A stretch of 64,000 nt of DNA, from the NCBI RefSeq assembly GCF_902859765.1, contig NZ_CADIJV010000006.1:62001-126000 (forward strand). Reading direction: 5' to 3'. A program made the position numbers and the translations under genes. Under the pieces are notes generated by a model that was not told the DNA's origin, made no database searches, and saw nothing but the letters and a program-made list of their open reading frames with translations. Below, one piece after another: positions 55,548-63,551 of the stretch (within the stretch, counting starts at the first letter, position 1; every line of letters begins with the position of its first letter). The DNA comes from Achromobacter pulmonis. GTDB taxonomy: Bacteria; Pseudomonadota; Gammaproteobacteria; Burkholderiales; Burkholderiaceae_B.

Positions 55548-56840
55548 ATGACCATTTCCCAGCAAGCCTTCCTGCGCGACGCCATGCGCCGCCTGAATCT
55601 CACGCGCGATGTCTTCGCGACCCGGATCGGCGTGAAGCGCCGCGCCCTGGATACCTGGCTGCTGCCGGAGGGGTCGCAGGAATTCCGCGCGATGCCGGAA
55701 GTGGTGCAGCGTTTTGTCAGCGAAATCGTGCAGAACGGCGTCTTGCTCGAAAAATATACGCAAAGCGTACAAGAGGGCCCGCTGCGTGATCGCATCGCCG
55801 TGGAGGGCAAGCATCAGTTGCTGTCGGTCGACCAGTTCACCCGCGATTCGGTCGAGGATCTGTTCCGCGTTGCCGACATGATGCAGCCCATCGCGCGGCG
55901 CCAGAAGGTCTCGCGCGTGCTCGAAGGCGCAGTGCTCGGCAACCTGTTTTTCGAGGCCAGCACGCGTACCCGTGTCAGTTTCGGCTCGGCTTTCTGCCGC
56001 CTGGGCGGCTCGGTCTGCGACACTACCGGCTTCACGTTCTCGTCGATGGCCAAGGGTGAATCCATCTATGACACCAGCCGCGTCATGAGCGGCTATGTCG
56101 ACGCCATGGTGATCCGCCATCCGGACCAGGGTTCGGTCGCTGAATTCGCGCGGGCCACCAATATCCCGGTGGTCAACGGCGGCGATGGCCCCGGCGAGCA
56201 CCCCAGCCAGGCCCTGCTGGACCTGTACACGATCCTGACCGAGTTCTCGCGCCTGGGCAAGCTGCTGGACGGCGCCCACATCGCCATGGTCGGCGACCTG
56301 AAATACGGCCGTACCGTGCATTCGCTGATCAAGCTGATGGCGCTGTACAAGAACGTCAAGTTCTCGCTGGTGTCGCCCAAGGGCCTGGAAATGCCGTCCT
56401 ATATCATCGAGCAGGCCAGCCGCAACGGCAATGTCATCGAGCAGAAGACCTCGCTGGCAGAGGGACTGGCGGGCGCCGACGTGATCTACGCCACGCGCGT
56501 GCAGAAAGAGCGCTTCGCCAACGAAGAGAACGAAGGCTACACGCCCGACTTCCAGATCAACCGCGCCATCATCGACGCCTACTGCGGCCCGGACACCATC
56601 GTCATGCATCCGCTGCCGCGCGACAGCCGGCCGGGCGCCAACGACTTGAGCGTGGACCTGAACCATGATCCGCGCCTGGCGATCTTCCGCCAGACCGACA
56701 ACGGCATTCCCATCCGCATGGCCATCTTCGCCGTGCTGCTGGGCGTGGAAGGGCTGGTGCAGCATTCGCTGCGTGACGTGACGTGGCAGCATCCGTCGCA
56801 TATCGGTCCCGATGATTCGGTGTTCCACGGTCTGGAATAA
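55548..56840 (+). CDS. pyrB: Aspartate carbamoyltransferase with N-terminal HTH-like extension
   Basis: ATCase makes N-carbamoyl-L-aspartate from carbamoyl phosphate and aspartate, the first committed pyrimidine step. The 430-residue protein is about 85 residues longer at the N-terminus than E. coli PyrB. The catalytic core starts near residue 95; the carbamoyl-phosphate loop STRTR is at 138-142, VGDLKYGRTVHSL and the HPLPR motif follow. Residues 1-65 (RDAMRRLNLTRDVFATRIGV, then KRRALDTWLLP) resemble an XRE-type helix-turn-helix. Upstream palindromes suggest the extension may bind the promoter. No pyrI or pyrC is adjacent. Confidence 0.92.
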   Translation: MTISQQAFLRDAMRRLNLTRDVFATRIGVKRRALDTWLLPEGSQEFRAMPEVVQRFVSEIVQNGVLLEKYTQSVQEGPLRDRIAVEGKHQLLSVDQFTRDSVEDLFRVADMMQPIARRQKVSRVLEGAVLGNLFFEASTRTRVSFGSAFCRLGGSVCDTTGFTFSSMAKGESIYDTSRVMSGYVDAMVIRHPDQGSVAEFARATNIPVVNGGDGPGEHPSQALLDLYTILTEFSRLGKLLDGAHIAMVGDLKYGRTVHSLIKLMALYKNVKFSLVSPKGLEMPSYIIEQASRNGNVIEQKTSLAEGLAGADVIYATRVQKERFANEENEGYTPDFQINRAIIDAYCGPDTIVMHPLPRDSRPGANDLSVDLNHDPRLAIFRQTDNGIPIRMAIFAVLLGVEGLVQHSLRDVTWQHPSHIGPDDSVFHGLE

Positions 56841-56971
56841 GACGTCCGCGGGACAGCGTGGCACGGCCGCCGCGAGGGCCGTCGCCAGCGATTTCAAGCA
56901 TAATCCGCGCTGGTTTTTCCTGTCGCGTGTCGTTCCGAGACACGCCGTGGAATCTTCGGTCGGATGGTCTT

Positions 56972-58384
56972 ATGTCTTCGAGCAGTCGCGCAGTTCCGTC
57001 GTCTCCTGAGCCCGCCGGGCAGGCGTGCTACCTGAGCGCGTCAAACACCCATGCCTGGCAGGCGGTCTATTCCTCGGTCGATTCGTATACCCGAGGCCAG
57101 GTGGCGGCGGTGGTGTCCGACAGCGCCGACGAATTGGTCGCCGCTTTCTATTCCACCCTGCTGGCCGATGCCGAGGCTGGCCCGCGCCTGTCACACGAGA
57201 TTGTCTCCTCCCGCCTGCATCAAGGCATGAAAGGCTGGCTCAGGGGCCTGCTATGCGTGCGCGACCAGGGCGACATCGCGGCGCTGATGGCAACGCAGAA
57301 GAAGGTGGGCGAGGTGCATGCGCGCGTGCACATCCCGATCCATCTGGTGATGGCCGGCGCCCGGGTCCTGAAGAACGAGATCGCCCAGCGCCTGCGCGCC
57401 AGTGACCTGGATGGCGTGGCGGCGTCGATCGCGACCCAATACGTCTGTAATCTGTTCGATCTGGCGATCGAGCAGATGAGCCGCGCCTTCATGCGCGATA
57501 TCAACCGCGGCGCCCGCAACGACGAGGCCTACCGCCTGTTCGCGTTGGGTCAGAATATCGCGACCGAGCGCGAGCGCCAGCGCGCCGCGTTGCTCGAATG
57601 GAGCCAGGCGGTACTGATCGGCCTGCACTACCGCGCACCCGAGCAAGTGTTGCCACGGCTGGCGGCCTCCGAGTTCGGCCTGTGGCTGCAGCATAAGGGT
57701 GGGGTGCTGTTCGAGAGCGCCCCGGCGCTGCGTCAGATCACCGGCGCGGTGGCGCGGCTCGACGATGTGGTGCTACCCGCCTTGCTGCAAGGCGGCCCGC
57801 AGGCCTTGCCGGACCAGGTGCGCGAACTGCAGGAACTGGTGGCGCGCATCAAGCACCTGCTCAACGGCCTGTTCGACATGGTGGCCGAGATCGAGAGCGG
57901 CAGCGACCCGCTGACCCATGTGCTGAACCGGCGCTTCCTGCCGTCGGTGGTCGGGCGCGAAATCCTGATCGCCACGCGCGAGCACACGTCGTTCTCGGTG
58001 TTGCTGTTGGATATCGATCACTTCAAGGCCATCAACGACCAGCACGGCCATTCGGGCGGGGACCAGGTATTGCGCCAGTTCGCCGAAGTGGTGCACCAGT
58101 CCTGTCGCTCCAGCGATTTCGTGTTCCGTTATGGAGGCGAGGAGTTCCTGGTGGTGCTGGTCGACACGGGGCGCGAGGCCGCGCTGGCGGTGGCCGAAAA
58201 GCTGGGCGCGGAGATCCGCCGCCACACGTTCGTGATTCCCGAGGCGGGCAGCCTGCGCATCACCGCCAGTATTGGCGTGGCGACCTTCGATGGGCATCCG
58301 GATTATGCCTACCTGATCGAACGCGCCGACAAGGCGCTGTACCAGGCCAAGCAGTCAGGCCGTGACCGCAGCGTGGCCGCCTGA
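56972..58384 (+). CDS. Globin-coupled sensor diguanylate cyclase (BpeGReg/DosC-like)
   Basis: A 470-residue heme-based oxygen sensor making cyclic di-GMP. The N-terminal globin-coupled sensor domain (about 25-175) has the proximal heme ligand His116 in VGEVHARVHIP and distal Tyr60 in AAFYSTLL, the same spacing as in DosC. A helical middle domain (about 195-335) precedes a GGDEF domain with active RYGGEEFL and the inhibitory I-site RSSD five residues before it, so both product synthesis and feedback should be intact. BpeGReg controls biofilm in Bordetella pertussis. It follows pyrB by 131 bp. Confidence 0.92.
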   Translation: MSSSSRAVPSSPEPAGQACYLSASNTHAWQAVYSSVDSYTRGQVAAVVSDSADELVAAFYSTLLADAEAGPRLSHEIVSSRLHQGMKGWLRGLLCVRDQGDIAALMATQKKVGEVHARVHIPIHLVMAGARVLKNEIAQRLRASDLDGVAASIATQYVCNLFDLAIEQMSRAFMRDINRGARNDEAYRLFALGQNIATERERQRAALLEWSQAVLIGLHYRAPEQVLPRLAASEFGLWLQHKGGVLFESAPALRQITGAVARLDDVVLPALLQGGPQALPDQVRELQELVARIKHLLNGLFDMVAEIESGSDPLTHVLNRRFLPSVVGREILIATREHTSFSVLLLDIDHFKAINDQHGHSGGDQVLRQFAEVVHQSCRSSDFVFRYGGEEFLVVLVDTGREAALAVAEKLGAEIRRHTFVIPEAGSLRITASIGVATFDGHPDYAYLIERADKALYQAKQSGRDRSVAA

Positions 58385-58402
58385 GGCGGGCGCCCAGCCA
58401 TG

Positions 58403-58430
58403 AAAAAGGCCGCCCCCTCGGGAGCGGCCC
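58403..58430 (-). terminator. Rho-independent terminator after rdgC
   Basis: Read on the minus strand, GGCCGCTCCC and GGGGGCGGCC arms are followed by TTTTTC, just after the rdgC stop at 58452. Confidence 0.8.
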
Positions 58431-58451
58431 ATCGGTCAGCCCGCGCGTCGA

Positions 58452-59351
58452 TCAGATCTTCTTTTCGCCGCCCAGCGCCTCGACCAGCTCGGCCAGCATC
58501 TTGGCCAGCTCGCCGGTCATGAGCATCATGTCGGAGTCGAACTTCTCGTCGTCATTGGCGGCGACGGTATCGTTGCCTTCCTTGAGCACGTCCAGCGGCG
58601 CGACGCGCTTGACGTCCAGGCCCTCGGTCAGCACGAACGAGATACGGTCGGCCCAGGTCATGGCCAGGCGGGTGCACTGTTTGCCGGCCTGGATGTGGCG
58701 GCGCACGTCGTCGGCATCGATCGAGTGCTTGACGTAGCGGATGGCCGCGCCGCTCTCGCCCGAGGAGCGCAATTCGGTGTCCTGGTCGATGCTGAAGTTG
58801 GACGGCGCCTCGTCCTCGGCCAGCCAGCCGGTCATGGCCGACGCCGGCGACTGCGCGACGTACAGGTTCTCGAGCGGGAACGGATCCACGCACTTGGCCA
58901 GCAGGCCGATGACTTCGTCGGCCTTGGCCGAAGCGGCGGCATCGATCACCAGCCAGTGGTTCTGCGGGTCGATCCAGACGCGGGTGTCGCGGTACACGCT
59001 GAAGGCGCGTGGCAGCAGCTCGTCGGTGACGCGCTCCTTGATTTCCTTCATCTGTTTGCGGCCCGGCTTGTAGCCCTGCTGCTCTTCGATTTCCTGGGCG
59101 CGCGCCTTGGCGACCTGGTTGATGACGGTGCTGGGCAGCAGTTTTTTCTCGGCGCGCAGATTCAGCAGGATCTGCCCGCCCACGACGTGGGCCAGCCCGC
59201 CGTTTTCGCGCGGCGGCACCCAGCCCAGGCTTTGCATTTCGAGGTTGTTGCCGGCTTGGTAGGCATGCCGCGCGAGCGTTTCTTCAAGCTGCTCGCCGGT
59301 CAGCGTCCACGGCGAGGAAAGACGGTAAATCTTGAGATTCTTGAACCACAT
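58452..59351 (-). CDS. rdgC: Recombination-associated protein RdgC
   Basis: RdgC is a DNA-binding ring protein that limits RecA activity. The 299-residue product starts [15 protein letters not shown] and contains [37 protein letters not shown]-type segments and the conserved DFEL-like C-terminal region. Length and N-terminus match the family exactly. It converges on the diguanylate cyclase and ends in its own terminator. Confidence 0.96.
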   Translation of the reverse strand: MWFKNLKIYRLSSPWTLTGEQLEETLARHAYQAGNNLEMQSLGWVPPRENGGLAHVVGGQILLNLRAEKKLLPSTVINQVAKARAQEIEEQQGYKPGRKQMKEIKERVTDELLPRAFSVYRDTRVWIDPQNHWLVIDAAASAKADEVIGLLAKCVDPFPLENLYVAQSPASAMTGWLAEDEAPSNFSIDQDTELRSSGESGAAIRYVKHSIDADDVRRHIQAGKQCTRLAMTWADRISFVLTEGLDVKRVAPLDVLKEGNDTVAANDDEKFDSDMMLMTGELAKMLAELVEALGGEKKI

Positions 59352-59502
59352 GAGCGTCGGCCAAAAGGGTTGATTCTATACGACGCGGGCCCCTTTGCCG
59401 TCGCGGCGCAATACGATGGGGCGAGGCGACACGTTCTGTCACTGACAGGGCATCGGCCTTGAGGTAACGTCCGCGACATCCCTGTGCAATAGGAGAAGAA
59501 GC

Positions 59503-59712
59503 ATGAAGATCGTCGGCGCCATCCTGATCGTGCTGGGCGTTGCCGCCCTGGCCTACAAGGGCTTTAGCTACAAGTCCGAGGAAACCGTGTTGCAGGTCGG
59601 CTCGGTCAAGGCCACGGCCGAGACCGAGAAGTCCGTGCCGATTCCGATGTGGGCCGGGATTGCCGCGATCGTGGCGGGCGTGCTGGTCATCGGGGTCGGC
59701 ATGCGCCGTTGA
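59503..59712 (+). CDS. Small inner-membrane protein, two helices
   Basis: A 69-residue protein with two membrane segments (MKIVGAILIVLGVAALAYKG and WAGIAAIVAGVLVIGVGM) separated by a charged 25-residue loop. Small proteins of this layout are common and uncharacterised. AGGAGA precedes the ATG. A terminator follows. Confidence 0.75.
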   Translation: MKIVGAILIVLGVAALAYKGFSYKSEETVLQVGSVKATAETEKSVPIPMWAGIAAIVAGVLVIGVGMRR

Positions 59713-59736
59713 GGCGTCTGGCCCGGAAATCGGGAG

Positions 59737-59763
59737 GCGGCCGGATTCCGGCCGCTTTTTTTT
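59737..59763 (+). terminator. Rho-independent terminator after the small membrane protein
   Basis: GCGGCCGGA and TCCGGCCGC arms are followed by eight T. Confidence 0.85.
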
Positions 59764-59785
59764 GCGCCGGCACTTCCGGCCGCGC

Positions 59786-59875
59786 AAAAAAAGCGGCCCG
59801 GCTCAATAGAGGCCGGGCCGGTACGGGAGCACACAATACCGCGTCATAAAAGGCTCGCGGGGAACGCGGTATCGG
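59786..59875 (-). ncRNA. Candidate small RNA ending in a minus-strand intrinsic terminator
   Basis: On the minus strand, a hairpin with perfect nine-base arms (ATACCGCGT / ACGCGGTAT, plus-strand 59836-59872) and a C-rich loop is followed by a second stem (CGGCCCGGC / GCCGGGCCG, 59794-59820) and seven U (59786-59792). The next minus-strand gene upstream, the MHS transporter, has its own terminator at 60015-60043, so this second minus-strand terminator implies a separate short transcript. No promoter consensus was clear and no known RNA family was recognised. Confidence 0.4.
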
Positions 59876-60014
59876 TGTCAGAACACTAGCCCTGCAATCG
59901 CCTGGCAGGGGGATCAATCGCCGGACGATGAGGCGCAAGGCCGTAATCTGAGGCGCCAGTCTAACGGTGAGGGTCTGACAGCGTCCTGAATCAGCCTGGC
60001 CCGCGCAGGGGGCA

Positions 60015-60043
60015 AAAAAAAAGCTCCCGAGGGAGCTTTTGAA
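60015..60043 (-). terminator. Rho-independent terminator after the MHS transporter
   Basis: AAGCTCCC-GA-GGGAGCTT, with nine A on the plus strand (nine U on the minus-strand transcript), 44 bp after the stop at 60087. Confidence 0.88.
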
Positions 60044-60086
60044 AGGCCGGGCAGGCGCAGCAGTCCCGCCCGGCGGGGGATGGTCG

Positions 60087-61763
60087 TTAGGTGTTGATGT
60101 CGTTGTCCTTGGATTCGCGCACGAACAGCGTGCCGACAACCAGGGTCATGACCGCGATGATGATCGGATACCACAGGCCATCGTAGATGTTGCCAGTGGC
60201 AGCCACCACGGCGAAGGCCACCGGGGGCAGGAAGCCGCCGAACCAGCCATTGCCGATGTGATAGGGCAGGCTCATCGAGGTGTAGCGGATGCGGGTCGGG
60301 AACATTTCGACCAGCATCGCGGCGATCGGGCCGTACACCATGGTCACGTAGATCACCAGAATGGTCAGCAGGACCACGACCATGACGTTGTTGGTCTGCG
60401 CCGGGTCGGCCTTGGCCGGATAACCGTGGCTGCGGATCGCGCTGGTCAGGGCGGTGTTCAGTTCGGCGGTCTTGGCCTTGAAGTCGGCCGGCGCCATGCC
60501 CTTGCCCTCGAACGAGGGGAACTCGTCATTGCCGATCTTGACCTTGGCGACCGAACCGGCCGGGGCCGCTTCGTTCTTGTAGTTCACCGAGTTACGGGCC
60601 ATGAACGACTTGACCACGTCGCAGGAGCTGGTGAATGAAGCCGTGCCTACCGGGTTGAACTGGAACGAGCAGGTGGCCGGGTCGGCGATGACCGTGACCG
60701 GGGCGCTCGCCTGCGCTTTTTCGAGCGCGGGGTTGGCGAAGTGCGTCAGTCCCTGGAAGATCGGGAAGTAGGTCGCGGCGGCGATGAGGCAGCCCGCCAT
60801 GATGATGGGTTTGCGACCGATCTTGTCCGACAGTGCGCCGAATATCACGAAGAACGGGGTGCCGATCAGCAGCGCGACCGCGATCATGATGTTGGCGGTA
60901 TTGGCATCGACCTTCAGGGTCTGCGTCAGGAAGAACAGGGCATAGAACTGGCCCGTGTACCAGACCACGGCCTGGCCGGCGGTCAGGCCCAGCAGCGCCA
61001 GCAGCACGACCTTCAGGTTCTTCCATTGGCCGAACGATTCGGCGATCGGGGCCTTCGAGCCCTTGCCTTCTTCCTTCATGCGCTTGAAGGTCGGCGACTC
61101 GTTCAGTTGCAGGCGGATCCACACCGAGATGCCCAGCAGCACGACCGAGATCAGGAACGGGATGCGCCAGCCCCAAGCCTTGAAATCGTCTTCACCCATG
61201 ACCGTGCGGATGCCCAGGATCACCAGCAGTGACAGGAACAGGCCGAGCGTGGCGGTGGTCTGAATCCAGGACGTATAGAAGCCACGGCGGCCGTGGGGCG
61301 CGTGCTCGGCGACGTAGGTGGCGGCGCCACCGTATTCGCCGCCCAGCGCCAGGCCTTGCAGCAGGCGCAGGAGGATCAGGATGGCGGGGGCGGCCAGGCC
61401 GATGCTGGCGTAGCTGGGCAGCACGCCCACCAGGAAGGTGGACAGGCCCATGATCACGATGGTGACCAAGAAGGTGTACTTGCGTCCGACCAGATCGCCC
61501 AGGCGGCCGAACACCAGCGCGCCGAAGGGGCGCACCGCAAAGCCGGCGGCAAACGCCAGCAGCGCGAAGATGAAGCCCGCGGTCGGGTTCACGCCGGAAA
61601 AGAAGTGCTGGGCAATGATCGCGGCCAGCGAACCGTAAAGGTAGAAGTCGTACCACTCAAACACCGTGCCCAGCGACGAGGCAAAGATGACGCGGCGTTC
61701 ATCCTTGGTCATCGGGCGCGGATCCGCGGATGGACCGCGGCCTGCCATGGTAGTTGTGCTCAT
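60087..61763 (-). CDS. MHS-family (ProP/KgtP-like) MFS transporter with a large loop insertion
   Basis: A 558-residue inner-membrane proton symporter-type protein. The MFS signature GRLGDLVGRKYT lies after helix 2 and its repeat GALSDKIGRKPI after helix 8; FEWYDFYLYGS is typical of the MHS family. An insertion of about 110 residues (near 355-460) separates helices 8/9 and contains two Cys (ATCSFQF, SSCDVV), fitting an extracytoplasmic domain. Usual MHS members take up carboxylates or osmolytes. AGGAGA lies before ATG 61763. It shares orientation with the upstream two-component genes. Confidence 0.9.
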   Translation of the reverse strand: MSTTTMAGRGPSADPRPMTKDERRVIFASSLGTVFEWYDFYLYGSLAAIIAQHFFSGVNPTAGFIFALLAFAAGFAVRPFGALVFGRLGDLVGRKYTFLVTIVIMGLSTFLVGVLPSYASIGLAAPAILILLRLLQGLALGGEYGGAATYVAEHAPHGRRGFYTSWIQTTATLGLFLSLLVILGIRTVMGEDDFKAWGWRIPFLISVVLLGISVWIRLQLNESPTFKRMKEEGKGSKAPIAESFGQWKNLKVVLLALLGLTAGQAVVWYTGQFYALFFLTQTLKVDANTANIMIAVALLIGTPFFVIFGALSDKIGRKPIIMAGCLIAAATYFPIFQGLTHFANPALEKAQASAPVTVIADPATCSFQFNPVGTASFTSSCDVVKSFMARNSVNYKNEAAPAGSVAKVKIGNDEFPSFEGKGMAPADFKAKTAELNTALTSAIRSHGYPAKADPAQTNNVMVVVLLTILVIYVTMVYGPIAAMLVEMFPTRIRYTSMSLPYHIGNGWFGGFLPPVAFAVVAATGNIYDGLWYPIIIAVMTLVVGTLFVRESKDNDINT

Positions 61764-62036
61764 GATGTCTCCTCGATTTTTCTGGCCGGCGGTTTTCCGC
61801 CGTGCTTGACCCTCCGCCGGCAGCACCGACATCGAGCTATGACAAGGTTGAAACGTGAGGCTGACTAGGTTCTGACGCGATCCTTACCTGAATCTTAAAA
61901 TTGCAACAAAAAGAAACTTCATTAGGGAGAGTTAGGGATAGTCCTAGGGACGGAGTGGGGAACTCATGGCGGATGGTGGCGCGTTCCTCCGGCGGCGTGT
62001 GGCCTGTGTGGGGCGCCTTGTCGATAGGAACCGGCC
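61764..62036 (-). promoter_or_regulatory. Upstream region of the MHS transporter
   Basis: This 273-bp stretch has an AT-richer part (about 61885-61930) and TAGGGATAGTCCTAGGG with partial dyad symmetry (61930-61948). It probably carries the transporter promoter and possibly the site of the two-component regulator; no unambiguous hexamers were assigned. Confidence 0.35.
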
Positions 62037-63551
62037 TTAGTCGCCGGCGGCGCCGGCGGGCTCGGCATAGAGTGGGAACACCAGGCGGATGCGGGTGCCC
62101 GGCAGGTCGGAGTGGGGCGTCGGATGATCGCTGATGAGCACGGTCGCCTGGTGTTTCTGCGCGATCTCCCGGACGATCGCCAGGCCCAGCCCGCTGCCGT
62201 CCGACAGGGTGCCCAGCACCCGGTAAAAACGGTCGAAGACGCGCTCGCGTTCTTCCGGGGCGATGCCAGGGCCGGAGTCTTCCACTTCCAGAATGCCCTG
62301 TTCGCCCTGACGCTGCACGCGCACCGTGATGTGCCCGCCCCGCGGCGTATAGCGCAAGGCGTTGTCGATCAGGTTGTTGAGCAGCTCGGCCAGCAACAGC
62401 GGGTTGCCGTTGATCTGCACCGGCGTTTCAGAGCCCTCGAAGCCCAGGTCGGTGCCGAGCGACAGCGCCAGCGGCACCCACTGCATCGCCTGCTCGTAGG
62501 CGATGGCATTGAGGTCGGTCGCGGCCAGGCCGATGGCGCTGGGGTTTTCCGCCCGCGCCAGCAGCAGCAGTTGATTCACCAGCCGGGTGGCGCGTTCGGA
62601 GCCGGTCACCAACTGGCGCAGGCTGGCCTGCATCTCTTCTGGGCTGGCATCGCGCAGCGCCAGCTCGGCCTGGGTGCGCAGCCCGGCCAGGGGCGTCTTC
62701 AGCTGATGCGCGGCGTCGGCGACGAAGCGGCGTTGCGCCTGGACGTTGGCCGAGAGGCGGTCGAGCAGGTCATTCATGGCCGCCACCAGCGGCGCAATCT
62801 CGGACGGCGCGGCGCGTTCATCGATGGGCGAGAGGTCGTCGGGCCGGCGCGCCCGCAAGCGCTGTTGCAGCGCGTTCAGCGGCGCCACGCCGCGCGACAG
62901 GCCGAACCACACCAGCAGCACGGCGATCGGCAGGACCACGAACTGCGGGATGATCACGCCCTTGATGATGTCGTTGGCCAGTTGTGTGCGCTTTTCGACC
63001 GTCTCGGCCACGATCAGCAGCGCCGGCTGCGTATTGGGCAGGTTCAGATCGACCCAGGTGAACGCGAGCCGGACGCCGAAACCACGCAGGGTGTCGTCCT
63101 GGTACTGCACTTCGCCGGGGCGCGGCTGGCCGACCGAGGCCGGCAGAGGCAGAGCGCGGTCGCCGCCCAGGTACTCGCCGCGGCTGCCCAGCGCCAGCCA
63201 GAACACGCTGTCGGTCTCATCGGCGCGCAGTACGTCGCGCGCCGCATCGGTCATGCGCAGCACCGCGCGGCCGTCCTGCGCATGGACCTGGCGCGTCAGT
63301 ACATGCAGATTGTTGGCTAGCGCGCGGTCGTACGGCACGTTGGCGATGTTCTGCGCCACCACGTAGGTGATGGCGACGCTCATGGGCCACAGCAGGAACA
63401 GCGGCGCCAGCATCCAGTCGAGGATCTCGCCCAGCAGCGAACGCTGCGGCGGCGCAAAGCTGGGGCCGCGGGCCCCGGCCCGCATCACATCCAGCGCTTC
63501 CTGGTTGAGCGCCTCCGGCTGTGGCGGTTCAGCTTGCGAGGTAGGCCGCAC
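62037..63551 (-). CDS. Sensor histidine kinase (TctE-like)
   Basis: A 504-residue membrane histidine kinase. The first membrane helix is about residues 45-70, followed by a periplasmic sensor domain to about 190, a second helix (VIIPQFVVLPIAVLLVWFGL), HAMP, HisKA with the phospho-acceptor in DAAHQLKTPLAGL and an HATPase domain with LINNLIDNALRYTP and DSGPGI. TctE-type kinases sense carboxylates. The start is GTG 63551 overlapping the regulator stop by 23 bases; ATG 63485 is the alternative. Confidence 0.9.
   Translation of the reverse strand: MRPTSQAEPPQPEALNQEALDVMRAGARGPSFAPPQRSLLGEILDWMLAPLFLLWPMSVAITYVVAQNIANVPYDRALANNLHVLTRQVHAQDGRAVLRMTDAARDVLRADETDSVFWLALGSRGEYLGGDRALPLPASVGQPRPGEVQYQDDTLRGFGVRLAFTWVDLNLPNTQPALLIVAETVEKRTQLANDIIKGVIIPQFVVLPIAVLLVWFGLSRGVAPLNALQQRLRARRPDDLSPIDERAAPSEIAPLVAAMNDLLDRLSANVQAQRRFVADAAHQLKTPLAGLRTQAELALRDASPEEMQASLRQLVTGSERATRLVNQLLLLARAENPSAIGLAATDLNAIAYEQAMQWVPLALSLGTDLGFEGSETPVQINGNPLLLAELLNNLIDNALRYTPRGGHITVRVQRQGEQGILEVEDSGPGIAPEERERVFDRFYRVLGTLSDGSGLGLAIVREIAQKHQATVLISDHPTPHSDLPGTRIRLVFPLYAEPAGAAGD

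Larger units (their letters stand above)
59713..60086. other. 374-bp intergenic region with several stem-loops
   Basis: No credible open reading frame. It holds, in order, the plus-strand terminator, the minus-strand terminator and hairpin of the small RNA candidate, a spacer with GAGGCGC repeats (59930-59955), and the terminator of the MHS transporter. Confidence 0.6.
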
